Assembly: GCF_025854275.1 (NCBI RefSeq)
Contig: NZ_CP107567.1
Coordinates: forward strand, 4,278,001-4,342,000
Reading direction: 5' to 3'
From: Streptomyces peucetius
GTDB lineage: Bacteria; Actinomycetota; Actinomycetes; Streptomycetales; Streptomycetaceae
DNA length: 64,000 nt
Numbering within the stretch: position 1 is the stretch's first letter; each line of letters opens with the position of its first letter. The translations under genes were made by a program, and so were the position numbers. Of the stretch, positions 9,200 through 18,513 are shown piece after piece. The notes under the pieces were generated by a model. That model saw only the letters and a list, made by a program, of their open reading frames with translations, was not told the DNA's origin and searched no databases.

Positions 9200-9511
9200 G
9201 TGAAGAGCTTTGCATGAGCCGAACGGCGGCTTCGACGGCCCCCCTGCATGCGCTGCCAGACCGTCGGCGTGTACTGAAACCTTCGCGCCCCCACGAGAGT
9301 TCCGCGACGAGCCGGGCTGCCAACACCGGCGAGACGGGGACCACAGCCACTGCCCACGTGGGGCTCCGCGTACGCAGGGAACCCATACAGGCGTCCCGTT
9401 GGGACCCCGGACAGCAGCAGCCGCAGGGTATTTGACATGTACTCAAGTCCAATTCCAGTAATGATCTTGATTTCGTTGTTGACCAGCAACGACCCAATCT
9501 GAAGGGGGAAC
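9200..9511. other. Divergent intergenic region with AT-rich stretch
   Basis: It separates the leftward TlpA-like gene from the rightward secreted-protein gene. Bases from about 9,430 to 9,500 are markedly AT-rich for this genome and include TTGACA at 9,431. This may be a promoter for the 9,512 gene; the -10 is not clear. Confidence 0.4.
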
Positions 9512-9949
9512 ATGAAGACCTCTAGGCGCAAGCATGCGGCGGTCGTGCTCGCAACTGCCGCCATCATGACCGGCGGAGCCATGACCATCGGCGCAGGCAC
9601 CGCTTCAGCGGCCGGCCCGTCCGTTCGGTTCTGGGCCAGTGGGCAGCAGAGTGATGGGTCGCGATCCATAGGTATAGACGTCAATGGTCGCCTCGCCGGC
9701 CAGGCGTACTGGAAGGCGAATGGGGACACGCTCGAAGTGGTCGATCCCACGCCGGACGGATAGGGAGTCTCCGCCTATCTGGGCGGCTCCGACATCGGCG
9801 TACGGGAGGCAACGACGCGCGGGCACGACTCCCCGTACACGGACAGGGCTGGCGGGAACCTTCCCGAGGACAAGAAGTACACGTTCTGGGCTTGCGTGGG
9901 CAAGGGCGCCTGGCAGCGGTGCTCTCCGGTCTGCAACGTCACGTCGTAG
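9512..9949 (+). pseudogene. Small secreted protein with in-frame TAG at codon 84
   Basis: A signal peptide (MKTSRRKHAAVV ... SAAG) leads a small exported domain, preceded by a strong GGGGGA ribosome site. The frame meets TAG at 9,761-9,763, yet continues open and family-like for 62 codons to TAG at 9,949, ending in a three-cysteine segment (FWACVGKGAWQRCSPVC). It resembles the intact secreted protein at 23,597. There the motif SDGYRASGYL aligns with PDG(stop)GVSAYL, so the TAG replaces a tyrosine. A single-base TAC/TAT to TAG change is the simplest reading. Function of the family is unknown to me. Confidence 0.75.
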
Positions 9950-10112
9950 CCACGAAGTTGTCGCTGCTGGGCTTGTAACACAGAACGGCAGCGCGACGGG
10001 TGGTTCGATCGGCTGATTCACCCGTCGCACGCGGCAGGGGATGTCACCCGTGCCGACCTCGAGGGCAAGGGTCGCCCGGCTGCATCTGCGCGAGGGGTGA
10101 GGACCGGGCCGC

Positions 10113-11954
10113 TCACCTGCGGAAGTACTCCGCGGGCTCGCCGTCCGTGCTCATCCCGTACATGAGGAGGCGCTCCTTGCCCTCGAAGCGGTCGACGCGC
10201 AGGTTCTGCGAGGAGCCGGACGAGGAGCACTCGGGGTCGGAGCCCGTCTCCAGGACGGGCGGCCCCAGGATCACCAGGTCGCCGACGCCGCCGAGCACTG
10301 CGGTGCTCTCGCAGTGCACCAGGTCACCGGTTTCCTCGCCGGTCTCGTCGTCGGTGCGCGGGTAGTTCTCCGTGAAGCGTACGAGCGGGGCGCCGACCGG
10401 GCCCTGGGTGACCGTCATCCCGAAGGAACGGGGGTCTTCGTAGTCCGGTGGCGCGTCGACGATGTCGAACCTCTGCTGCCAGTGGCCGACGAAGGCGGGC
10501 GGTACGGCCTCGGGTCCGCTCTTCGACCGGTGGAACGTGGCGCTGACTTCTCCCGACGTCCACTGCAGCACGTCCGGCGACCGCACGGCCAGGGTCTGGT
10601 GCGCCGCGGGCGTGCAGCGTTTCTCGGGCACGCTGGTGGTGACGTCGCTCTCGCCGAACACGATCCTGTCGGCATCCGCGGAGACGAGCGTGGAGCGTCC
10701 CATGCACAGCCGCTCGCCGGAGACATGCACGTACACGCCGGTCTTCTCACCGGCCCGGCCCTGGGTGATCTCGATGCGTCCGGTCTCGTACGGCGCGTCG
10801 GCGCTGCCCCGCAGGACGCCCTCCCAGGCGCCGAGGAAGTCGTCGGGCACGGAGCCGTCGGAGCCGTCGGACGCTCCGGCCGGCGAGCCGGTCGCGCCGG
10901 GCGTCCCCTTGGTGTTGTCCGTCCCGCCGCCGTCCCGCACGGTCAGGGCGGCGAAGGTGCCGGCGGCGATGAGGACGGCGGCCACGCAGACGGCGGCAAG
11001 CGCCGTGCGCCGACGTCTGCGCGGGGCAGCCGGGACAGCGGCGACAGGCGTCGGAGGAGTGGGGTCACCGTCCGCGTCGAGCAGCCGGGCCGCGTGCCGG
11101 CCGAGCCCGGCCAGCAGTCCTGCCGGCAGCCACGGTTCATCGGGCAGCGTCACGTTCGCCAGCTCGGCGGAGGTCGGCCGCGCGGCCGGGTCCTTCTCCA
11201 GGCACCCGCGTACGAGCGACTCCAGCTCGGGCGGCAGCCCCGCCAGGTCCGGCTCCTCGTGCGCGATACGGAACAGGACCGCGTGCACCCCGCTGTCGGC
11301 GGACCCGAACGGCGGGCGCCCGGTCGCCGCGTAGGCGAGGACGGCGCCCATGCAGAAGATGTCGGAGGCCGGCGTGAGCCGCTCGCCGCGCACCTGTTCG
11401 GGCGACATGAAGCCGGGCGAGCCGACGACCGCGCCGGTCGTGGTCAGCCCTCCGTCGGTGACGGTGTCCACGGCGCGGGCGATCCCGAAGTCGATGATGC
11501 GGGGGCCGTCGACGGTGAGCAGGATGTTGGACGGCTTCAGGTCCCGGTGCAGCAGCCCGGCGGCGTGGACGTGCCCGAGCGCGTCCGCCAGTCCGGCGGC
11601 CAGCGCGCGCACCGAGTGCGCAGGGAGCGGCCCGTACTGGTCGACGACCACGCTGCGCAGCGACGGCCCGGGGACGTACCCGATGGCGACCCATGGCGAC
11701 TCGGCGGCAGTGTCGGACGCGATGACGGGCGTGGTCCCGGACCCCCCGACCCGCTCCAGCGCCTCCACCTCACGTGTGAACCGGCGGCGGAACTCGTCCT
11801 GCGCGGCGAGTTCGGGCCGTACGAGTTTGACGGCGACCGTGCGCCCGCCGGCGGACCTGGCGAGATACACCCGGCCCATCCCGCCCACACCGAGCCGCCC
11901 GAGCAGCCGGAAGGGGCCGATCTGCTGCGGGTCTTCGGGCATCAAGGCATCCAC
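10113..11954 (-). CDS. Serine/threonine protein kinase, membrane-anchored
   Basis: A PknB-type eukaryotic-like kinase of 613 residues. It has a glycine loop GVGGMG, the ATP-binding lysine in AVKLV, HRDLKPSN, DFG and a GSPGFMSPEQ activation segment. An Arg-rich stop precedes one membrane helix near residue 335. About 250 extracellular residues follow that are not a PASTA array and look like a lipocalin-like sensor with paired cysteines. The GTG start is chosen because VDALMPEDPQ aligns with the MEQLAPGDPQ start of the kinase at 15,218. The two kinases share the extracellular layout and flank the protease at 12,098, so they are probably duplicates. Substrate unknown. Confidence 0.93.
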   Translation of the reverse strand: MDALMPEDPQQIGPFRLLGRLGVGGMGRVYLARSAGGRTVAVKLVRPELAAQDEFRRRFTREVEALERVGGSGTTPVIASDTAAESPWVAIGYVPGPSLRSVVVDQYGPLPAHSVRALAAGLADALGHVHAAGLLHRDLKPSNILLTVDGPRIIDFGIARAVDTVTDGGLTTTGAVVGSPGFMSPEQVRGERLTPASDIFCMGAVLAYAATGRPPFGSADSGVHAVLFRIAHEEPDLAGLPPELESLVRGCLEKDPAARPTSAELANVTLPDEPWLPAGLLAGLGRHAARLLDADGDPTPPTPVAAVPAAPRRRRRTALAAVCVAAVLIAAGTFAALTVRDGGGTDNTKGTPGATGSPAGASDGSDGSVPDDFLGAWEGVLRGSADAPYETGRIEITQGRAGEKTGVYVHVSGERLCMGRSTLVSADADRIVFGESDVTTSVPEKRCTPAAHQTLAVRSPDVLQWTSGEVSATFHRSKSGPEAVPPAFVGHWQQRFDIVDAPPDYEDPRSFGMTVTQGPVGAPLVRFTENYPRTDDETGEETGDLVHCESTAVLGGVGDLVILGPPVLETGSDPECSSSGSSQNLRVDRFEGKERLLMYGMSTDGEPAEYFRR

Positions 11955-12041
11955 GCCCGGATCCTCGCACACCGGGACGGCCACGGTCCGGCCCCTCAGT
12001 ACCTGCCGTTGAACACCCCGGCCGGGCGGCACGTACTGAAC

Positions 12042-12070
12042 GCGGGGGCCTCGGTGCGTGAGGCCCCCGC
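12042..12070. other. GC-rich hairpin between divergent kinase and protease
   Basis: An 11-bp perfect stem (12,042-12,052 with 12,060-12,070) and a 7-base loop, lying between two divergently transcribed genes. It is therefore not an obvious terminator; it could lie in a leader or block antisense transcription. Confidence 0.5.
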
Positions 12071-12097
12071 CAACGGTGAAGCCGTTCCGTCACGACC

Positions 12098-13465
12098 ATG
12101 GGGCCGCGGATGATGCACACACGTCGGAGGCGCGTACGACGAAAGCTCCAGCGGACGGTCCGGCTGGCCGCCGCCGTCGGGCTGCTCAGCGGCGTCCTGA
12201 TGGTCTCCGGCGCCGTGGCGGGCGAGCCCCCGCCCGCCGGCGGGGGGACGCCGGCCCAGGCGGACCCGGCCGCGGACGTCGTCTCGCGGCTCGGGCCGTC
12301 CCGGACCGCCGGCAGCTGGACCGGTGCCGACGGGCGGACGGTCGTCGCCGTCACCGATCAGGACGCCGCGGAAGAGGCGCGGCGGGCGGGCGCGGAGGCG
12401 AAGGTCGTGGAGCACAGCATGGAGCACCTCCGCTCGGCCACCGAGGCGCTGCGCTCGGCCCCTCGCGTGACGGGCACGGCCTGGTCGGTCGACTACGCGG
12501 ACAACAGCATCACCGTGCGGGCCGACTCCACCGTCTCGGCCGAGGACTGGTCGCAACTGGCCGGTCTCGCCGAGCGGATCGGCGGCTTCGTCCGCATGGA
12601 ACGGACCTCCGGCGCCTTCACCACCCGGGTCAACGGCGGCACCCCTGTCTTCGGCGACCAGCGGCGGTGCTCCGCGGGCTTCAATGTCACCAACGGACGG
12701 GACACCTTCATCCTGACGGCCGGGCACTGCGGCCCACGGGACACCACCTGGTTCCGGGACCGCGCCGGCGACGAACTCGTCGGCACCACCACCGCGTCCA
12801 GCTTCCCCGGTGACGACTACTCCCTGGTGCGCTACGAGGATGTCACCACCCTCGACCGCACCAACGTGGTGAGCATCGGCGACGGCAGGGGCGTACGGAT
12901 CGTCGGCGCCGGCGAGGCGGCCGTCGGGCAGCGGGTGTTCCGCAGCGGCAGCACAACCGGCTTCCGTTCCGGGGAGGTGACCGCCGTCGACGCGACGGTG
13001 AACTACCCGGAGGGCACCGTCACCGGACTGATCGAGACCACCGTCTGCGCCGAGCCCGGCGACAGCGGCGGCCCGCTCTTCTCCGAAGGGCTGGCGCTCG
13101 GCGTCACCTCCGGCGGCGACGGGGACTGCGTCACCGGCGGCACGACCTACTTCCAGCCGGTGACCACGGCCATGGAGAGCCTCGGGGTGAACCTGACGGG
13201 CGGTCCTCCCGGACCCGGCGACGCAGACGCGAACGGGGAGGGCGGGGCCGGTGCGCCGCCCGTACCCGCGCCGCCGGTGCCGCCGGCGCGGCCGGAGGAG
13301 GGCATCGCCTCGCGTACGGTCACCGCGATCGTCGACTTCGGCGACCCCGCTCTGGGCGCGGGTCTCATCGGGGTCAGCCTGACGGGACTGCTGGCGGCGC
13401 GCCGGCTGGTGTCGGCGCAGGAACGCAGGGAGTACCGCAGCTTCCACAACGCCAGCTGGGGCTGA
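12098..13465 (+). CDS. Trypsin-like S1 serine protease with C-terminal membrane anchor
   Basis: A secreted chymotrypsin-fold protease of the alpha-lytic/streptogrisin group. An Arg-rich signal peptide is followed by a propeptide-like region and then the catalytic domain with TAGHC (H210), DDYSLV (D240) and GDSGGP (S323). A Pro-rich linker and a C-terminal hydrophobic helix with a basic tail suggest cell-surface anchoring, unlike the freely secreted streptogrisins. The start may instead be the ATG at 12,110 or 12,113; no site has a good ribosome-binding sequence. It lies between two leftward Ser/Thr kinases and runs convergent to the second, only 22 bp away. Confidence 0.92.
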   Translation: MGPRMMHTRRRRVRRKLQRTVRLAAAVGLLSGVLMVSGAVAGEPPPAGGGTPAQADPAADVVSRLGPSRTAGSWTGADGRTVVAVTDQDAAEEARRAGAEAKVVEHSMEHLRSATEALRSAPRVTGTAWSVDYADNSITVRADSTVSAEDWSQLAGLAERIGGFVRMERTSGAFTTRVNGGTPVFGDQRRCSAGFNVTNGRDTFILTAGHCGPRDTTWFRDRAGDELVGTTTASSFPGDDYSLVRYEDVTTLDRTNVVSIGDGRGVRIVGAGEAAVGQRVFRSGSTTGFRSGEVTAVDATVNYPEGTVTGLIETTVCAEPGDSGGPLFSEGLALGVTSGGDGDCVTGGTTYFQPVTTAMESLGVNLTGGPPGPGDADANGEGGAGAPPVPAPPVPPARPEEGIASRTVTAIVDFGDPALGAGLIGVSLTGLLAARRLVSAQERREYRSFHNASWG

Positions 13466-13487
13466 CCCGCCCTGTCCGGGGTGTGCC

Positions 13488-15218
13488 TCAGCCGGTTCTG
13501 GTGTAGGTGAGCGGCTCGCCGCCGGAGCCGACGAGTTCGCGGACGATGGTGGTGTCGTTCGGCATGTTCAGCCGGCTCCACTGTCCCGGGGCGCAGGACA
13601 CCCGGTCCCCGAACGTCACGGCGGTCGGGTCGAGTTCCAGCGGCGGGCCGGAGGCGCGGAGCCTGGCGGACCAGCGGCAGTCGTAGTTGGGGCCGGTGCC
13701 GGTCAGGGTCATCACCTGTTCGCCCCTGACGCCCTGAGAGATCGTCATGATCCGGGTGTTGGCGCCGTCCGCGGTGTCGAACGACGCGCGCCATGTGCCG
13801 ATGTACTCCTGCGGCACGTCCCCGGCGACCGGTGCGGTCGAAGGCGTGTCGCCCGGCGTCGGCGTGGAGTTGCCGGTGGGCGTCTCGGAGGAGGGGGCGG
13901 GCGTCTCGGGGCCCGGTTTCGGGTCCGCGGCCGCGCCTCTGTGCTCGTCCTTGGACATCAGTGCGTACACGGAGCCGCCCGCACCGAGCGCGACGACCAG
14001 GGCGACGGCGACCAGCGCCAGCGTCCCGCCGCGCGAGCGGCCCGCGCCAGGGGCCGCGGGGCCGTGTCCGGCGGGGGCGTACGGGGCCGGGTGGTACGGC
14101 TGCGGATATCCGTACGCCTGTCCGTGCTGCGGGGGAGGGCCGGGCACGGGCCCGTGCGTGGACGGTGGCGTGAAGGCGGGCGGCGGCGCCGGTGCGGGCG
14201 TCGGTGCGGGTTCCGGGCGAGGGGGAGCCGTCATCGTCGGCGGCTGCACCGGAGTCCGGGGCGGGGACGGGGGCGGCGTGGCGGGTTGCGGCGCCGGCTG
14301 CGGCTGCGGCGTACGGGGCTGGGCCTCCACGTCCAGCAACTGCACGGCATGACGGCCCAGTTGCGCGATGAGCGCACCCGGCAGCCACGGCTCACCGTCC
14401 GTGTCGGCGGTGGTCCGCTCCAGCACCTGCGCGAGCGCCGGCCGTGCCTCCGGCTCCTTGTGCAGGCAGTCGCGGACCAGGTCGAGCAGGCCGGCAGGGA
14501 CCCCGGCAAGGTCCGGTTCCTCCTGCGCTATGCGGAACATCTGCGCGTGCCCGCCGCTGTCCGCCGAACCGAACGGGAGCCGGCCGGTCGCCGCGTAGGC
14601 GAGGACCGACCCCAGGCAGAAGACGTCGCACGCCGGGGCGACCCGGTCACCGCGCACCTGTTCCGGAGCCATGAAGCCGGGGGAGCCGACGACCGCGCCG
14701 GTCGTGGTCAGCCCTCCGTCGGTGACGGTCTCCAGGGCGCGGGCGATACCGAAGTCGATGACGCGGGGCCCGTCGATGGTGAGCAGGATGTTCGACGGCT
14801 TGAGGTCACGGTGGATCAGACCTGCCGCGTGGATGTCCGTCAGGGCGTGGGCCAGCCCGGAGGCCAGCAGACGGACGCTGCGCTCGGGCAGCGGGCCGTG
14901 CTCGCCGGAGACGACCGCGTGCAGCGAGGGCCCGGCTATGTACCCGGTGGCGACCCACGGGATCGGAGCCTCGGTGTCCGCGTCGAGCACGGGAGCGGTC
15001 CACTGCCCGCCGACGCGCAGCGCCGACCGGACCTCGAGGCGGAAGCGGCTGCGGAACTCCTCCCGCTCCGCCAGTTCCTGGCGTACGAGCTTCACCGCCA
15101 CCGTCCGTCCGCGGTCGGAGCGGGCGAGGTACACCTGACCCATGCCGCCCGCGCCGAGCCGGGCCAGGATCCGGTACTCGCCGATGCTCTGCGGATCCCC
15201 TGGTGCCAGCTGCTCCAT
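13488..15218 (-). CDS. Serine/threonine protein kinase with Pro-rich linker
   Basis: A second PknB-type kinase of 576 residues. It shows GAGGMG, AVKLV, HRDLKPSN, DFG and GSPGFMAPEQ. A long proline-rich and Gln/Tyr-rich cytoplasmic linker (about residues 300-400) leads to one membrane helix and a roughly 150-residue extracellular domain with two cysteines. The start at MEQLAPGDPQ has GGGGAAGG upstream and fits the paralogue at 10,113. Kinase core residues are complete, so activity is expected. The ligand and substrates are unknown. Confidence 0.93.
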   Translation of the reverse strand: MEQLAPGDPQSIGEYRILARLGAGGMGQVYLARSDRGRTVAVKLVRQELAEREEFRSRFRLEVRSALRVGGQWTAPVLDADTEAPIPWVATGYIAGPSLHAVVSGEHGPLPERSVRLLASGLAHALTDIHAAGLIHRDLKPSNILLTIDGPRVIDFGIARALETVTDGGLTTTGAVVGSPGFMAPEQVRGDRVAPACDVFCLGSVLAYAATGRLPFGSADSGGHAQMFRIAQEEPDLAGVPAGLLDLVRDCLHKEPEARPALAQVLERTTADTDGEPWLPGALIAQLGRHAVQLLDVEAQPRTPQPQPAPQPATPPPSPPRTPVQPPTMTAPPRPEPAPTPAPAPPPAFTPPSTHGPVPGPPPQHGQAYGYPQPYHPAPYAPAGHGPAAPGAGRSRGGTLALVAVALVVALGAGGSVYALMSKDEHRGAAADPKPGPETPAPSSETPTGNSTPTPGDTPSTAPVAGDVPQEYIGTWRASFDTADGANTRIMTISQGVRGEQVMTLTGTGPNYDCRWSARLRASGPPLELDPTAVTFGDRVSCAPGQWSRLNMPNDTTIVRELVGSGGEPLTYTRTG

Positions 15219-15394
15219 CGCCGCGCGGCCCTTCCCCCGTACGAAACCCCGACGGACCGAGGATAGTGGGCCGGTCGGCGGCCACACAGGTCAGGATCCG
15301 AGCCCCTGAACGCCCACGGCAGGCGCGTGAACCCGGCTCCGTTCCCCGGTCGTACGCGAGGAGACTGCCGTGGAACTCACATCGGTTCCCGAGG

Positions 15395-15937
15395 TCACTC
15401 GTCGCCCGGTGACCCGGCCGTTCGCTCCCGGCGCTCCGAGTGGCCCGCGTCCTCCGCCTCGATCGCGTCCATCGCCTTCGAGAGCTGCTCCAGCACCCGT
15501 ACGGTCTCCGCGAACTGCTCGGGCCCGAGCGCGTCCAGCAGCCGGTTCGCCAGCCGTGCGTGCCCCGGGTCGATCTGCCGGACCGCCGCACGGCCCTCGT
15601 CCGTCGCATGCAGCAGCTTCGCGCGCCGGTGGGCCGGGTTGGGGCGGTACTCCGCCAGTCCCTGCTCCACCAGCACGTCGGCGATGCGCTGCACGCTCTG
15701 CCGGGTGATGCCCATGGTGCGGGCGACCTGTGCGACGGACTGAGGCTCCCGCAGCACCGCACCGACGACCTGCCAGCGGGCCGCGGTCAGCCCGGCCTCG
15801 CGGGCCAGCCCGTCGGACACGGTGATGAACTGCCCGTTCAGCCGGAAGACGCCGAGGGCCGTGCGGGTCAGCAGTTCCCGGGGACGGTGCGGTTCCCGGG
15901 GACGGTGCGGTTCCCGGGGGTGGTGCGCGGGCCTCAT
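15395..15937 (-). CDS. MarR-family transcriptional regulator
   Basis: A winged-helix MarR repressor of 180 residues. The central helix-turn-helix region (SVAQVARTMGITRQSVQRI) and wing are clear, and dimerisation helices flank it. Its ATG overlaps the stop of the PfpI gene (ATGA), so the two form one operon read from a promoter carrying two matching palindromes at 16,545-16,577, the likely operators. The N-terminus has the repeat PREPHR twice followed by PREL, encoded by three 18-bp DNA repeats, so the true start could be further in. Ligand unknown. Confidence 0.9.
   Translation of the reverse strand: MRPAHHPREPHRPREPHRPRELLTRTALGVFRLNGQFITVSDGLAREAGLTAARWQVVGAVLREPQSVAQVARTMGITRQSVQRIADVLVEQGLAEYRPNPAHRRAKLLHATDEGRAAVRQIDPGHARLANRLLDALGPEQFAETVRVLEQLSKAMDAIEAEDAGHSERRERTAGSPGDE
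15874..15927. repeat. Three 18-bp tandem repeats in the MarR N-terminus
   Basis: Units at 15,874-15,891, 15,892-15,909 and 15,910-15,927 (the last with one change). The repeat length is a multiple of three, so copy-number change would keep the frame and alter only the Pro-Arg-Glu-His N-terminal tail. Confidence 0.9.
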
Positions 15938-16527
15938 GCGTTCAGTACCTCGAAGGCCGCCGGGTCCGAATCGTGGAACAGCCGGTACCAGGCGTCCAGC
16001 TTCTCGCCCTCGTAGACACCGAGGCGGGAGAAGACCTCGCGGGCGAAGGCGACCGGCTCCGTCGGGCCGGCGGTGATCAGGTCGCCGTCGGTGACGGCGT
16101 CCGCGTCGACGTAGTGCTCGCCGCCCTTGTAGCCGGTGGCGTCCAGGTAGAACGGGACGGCACTGGTGTGGGCGCGGTCGTCGAGCAGGCCCTCCCGCGC
16201 GAGGCCCGCGGTCGCGCCGCAGATCGCGGCGACAGGCACGCCCGTGTCGAGGAACGCGCGCGCCGCGGCGGCGAAGGGGGCGAGGTCGTCGCCCGTGTCC
16301 CACAGGGACGCCCCGGTGAGGATCAGCAGTGCGCTGTCCGCCGGATCGAGGTCGGCGAGCGCGAGGTCGGGCTGGATGCGGACGCCGCCCATGGTGGTGA
16401 CGGGGTCGGTCGTCGGGCCGACCGTCCGCACGGTGAAGCCGTTCTGGGTGAGGTGAGCGGTGGTGTGGCCCGTCTCCCAGTCGGCATAGGTGTCGTACAC
16501 GGCCAGATGAACGGTCCTGCGGGTCAT
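15934..16527 (-). CDS. DJ-1/PfpI family protein
   Basis: A 197-residue class I glutamine amidotransferase-like protein. The nucleophile elbow AAICGATAG places the catalytic cysteine at C103. Members act as glyoxalases, chaperones, deglycases or isonitrile hydratases; which one cannot be read from the sequence. The start ATG is set by a very strong AAGGAGGG site; the longer frame reaching 16,560 would place the start inside the operator. It is the first gene of a two-gene operon with the MarR regulator, so it is probably the regulated effector. Confidence 0.92.
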   Translation of the reverse strand: MTRRTVHLAVYDTYADWETGHTTAHLTQNGFTVRTVGPTTDPVTTMGGVRIQPDLALADLDPADSALLILTGASLWDTGDDLAPFAAAARAFLDTGVPVAAICGATAGLAREGLLDDRAHTSAVPFYLDATGYKGGEHYVDADAVTDGDLITAGPTEPVAFAREVFSRLGVYEGEKLDAWYRLFHDSDPAAFEVLNA

Positions 16528-16543
16528 GATGCCCTCCTTCGAA

Positions 16544-16577
16544 TGACAGTAGACTGTCATATGGACAGCATGCTGTC
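16544..16577. promoter_or_regulatory. Double palindromic operator, probably for the MarR regulator
   Basis: Two copies of GACAG-N4-CTGTC, at 16,545-16,558 and 16,564-16,577, centres 19 bp apart, directly upstream of the PfpI ribosome site. Half-sites are identical in both copies. Autoregulation of the PfpI-MarR operon is the natural reading, and the rightward aminotransferase at 16,686 could share it. Confidence 0.8.
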
Positions 16578-16685
16578 AATGCTCGGTGGTCCCCCGGGCA
16601 GCGCGACACCCTGCCCAGATAAGCGACGGAGGGCATACAAGGTGGCCATGTCGTCGCCCGTCTGCGCGTCCTTACGCTGGTCGGC

Positions 16686-18065
16686 ATGACCCCTCATGCC
16701 GACCCTCGTGCCGCCTTTCTTGCCGACCCTCAGGCCGGCGCCGCCGTGAAGGCCGCCGACCGCGCCCATGTGTTCCACTCCTGGTCCGCCCAGGGCCTGA
16801 TCGACCCGCTCGCCGTCGCCGGCGCAGAGGGGTCCTACTTCTGGGACTACGACGGGAACCGCTACCTGGACTTCACCAGCGGGCTGGTCTACACCAACAT
16901 CGGCTATCAGCACCCGAAGGTCGTCGCCGCGATCCAGGAGCAGGCCGGGAAGCTGGCCACCTTCGCGCCCGCGTTCGCCGTGGAGCCGCGGTCCGAGGCC
17001 GCCCGGCTGATCGCCGAGCGGACCCCTGGCGACCTGGACAAGATCTTCTTCACCAACGGCGGCGCGGAGGCCGTCGAGAACGCCGTCCGCATGGCCCGGC
17101 TGCACACGGGCCGGACGAAGGTGCTCTCCGCCTACCGCTCATACCACGGCGGTACGGCCACCGCGATCAACATCACCGGCGACCCGCGCCGCTGGGCCAG
17201 CGACAGCGGCACGGCGGGCGTCGTGCACTTCTGGGCGCCGTTCCTGTACCGGTCGCCGTTCTACTCCACGACGGAGTCCGAGGAGTGCGCCCGAGCCCTG
17301 ACCCACCTCGAGGACACCATCGCCTTCGAGGGCCCCGGCACGATCGCGGCAATCATCCTCGAGACGATCCCCGGCACGGCCGGCATCATGATGCCGCCGC
17401 CCGGCTATCTCGCGGGCGTCCGCGAGATCTGCGACCGGTACGGCATCGTCTTCGTCCTCGACGAGGTCATGGCCGGCTTCGGCCGTACGGGCACCTGGTT
17501 CGCCGCCGAGCACTTCGGCGTGGTGCCGGACCTGATCACCTTCGCCAAGGGCGTCAACTCGGGATACGTACCGCTGGGCGGCGTCGCGATCTCCGCCGAG
17601 ATCGCCGCCACCTTCGACAAGCGGCCCTACCCGGGCGGGCTCACCTACTCGGGCCACCCGCTGGCGTGCGCGGCGGCCGTCGCCACGATCCAGGTCATGG
17701 AGGAGGAAAAGGTCGTCGAGAACGCGGCCGCGATCGGCGAGAACGTGCTCGGCCCCGGACTGCGGGAACTGGCGGAACGCCACCCGTCGGTCGGCGAGGT
17801 GCGCGGCACGGGCGTCTTCTGGGCCCTCGAACTGGTCCGCGACCGCGAGACCCGCGAGCCGCTGGTGCCGTACAACGCGACGGGCGAGGCGAACGCGGCG
17901 ATGGCGGCGTTCGGCGCGGCCTGCAAGAAGAACGGCCTCTGGCCCTTCGTCAACATGAACCGCACGCATGCGGTGCCGGCGTGCAACGTGAGCGAGGCGG
18001 AGGCGAAGGAGGGTCTGGCGGCGCTGGACGCGGCGCTGTCCACCGCGGACGAGTGGGTGGCGTAG
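16686..18065 (+). CDS. Class III PLP-dependent aminotransferase
   Basis: A 459-residue aminotransferase of the omega-amino acid/aspartate-aminotransferase-family type. The PLP lysine is K288 in LITFAKGVNSG. The upstream FVLDEVMAGFGRTG carries the Asp that holds the pyridine ring, and FFTNGGAEAVENA is the phosphate-binding loop. Length is normal. The substrate (beta-alanine, GABA, taurine or similar) is not predictable from sequence. It is divergent from the PfpI-MarR operon across the MarR operators and is followed by repeat-rich DNA; a GntR regulator lies about 1 kb downstream. Confidence 0.93.
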   Translation: MTPHADPRAAFLADPQAGAAVKAADRAHVFHSWSAQGLIDPLAVAGAEGSYFWDYDGNRYLDFTSGLVYTNIGYQHPKVVAAIQEQAGKLATFAPAFAVEPRSEAARLIAERTPGDLDKIFFTNGGAEAVENAVRMARLHTGRTKVLSAYRSYHGGTATAINITGDPRRWASDSGTAGVVHFWAPFLYRSPFYSTTESEECARALTHLEDTIAFEGPGTIAAIILETIPGTAGIMMPPPGYLAGVREICDRYGIVFVLDEVMAGFGRTGTWFAAEHFGVVPDLITFAKGVNSGYVPLGGVAISAEIAATFDKRPYPGGLTYSGHPLACAAAVATIQVMEEEKVVENAAAIGENVLGPGLRELAERHPSVGEVRGTGVFWALELVRDRETREPLVPYNATGEANAAMAAFGAACKKNGLWPFVNMNRTHAVPACNVSEAEAKEGLAALDAALSTADEWVA

Positions 18066-18092
18066 CCACCGACGGTTCCCCACCCCACCCCA

Positions 18093-18496
18093 CCCCTTCC
18101 CGTAACCGGGGGCTCCGCCCCCGGAGCCCGTTTCGGGGCTCCGCCCCGGGCCCCGGTACCGCACTCCGCGCGATGGCCTCAATCGCCGGCCGGGCTGGAA
18201 ATGCCGCTACGCGGCACCCAGCCCGCCGGCGGGAGCGAATCCAGCCTCGCTGGGGTACGCCCCCTACGCCTGGCGGCGTGGGCGGTGCCCCCATCCACGG
18301 CCGCCAGGCCGTAGGGGGGAGTTTGAGGCGCGGGGTTCGGGGCGGAGCCCCGACGGGGTGGCGAGTTCCAGCTCGCCGGCGTTTGAGGCACGGGGGTACC
18401 GGGGGCGGAGCCCCCGCAACCGCCGCGCGGAGCGCGGTGCCGGGTCCGGGCGGAGCCCGGTTCGGGAAGGGGCGGGGTGGGGAAAGGGCCCCGCGC
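18093..18496. repeat. Intergenic GC-rich palindromic repeat block
   Basis: About 400 bp without a gene, made of short related inverted units such as GGGGCTCCGCCCC and GCCGGCGTTTGAGG, in several copies and both orientations. This matches the palindromic intergenic repeats seen in many Streptomyces genomes. It lies between convergent genes and may also act in termination. Confidence 0.75.
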
Positions 18497-18513
18497 AGCG
18501 GCCCCCACCCCCC

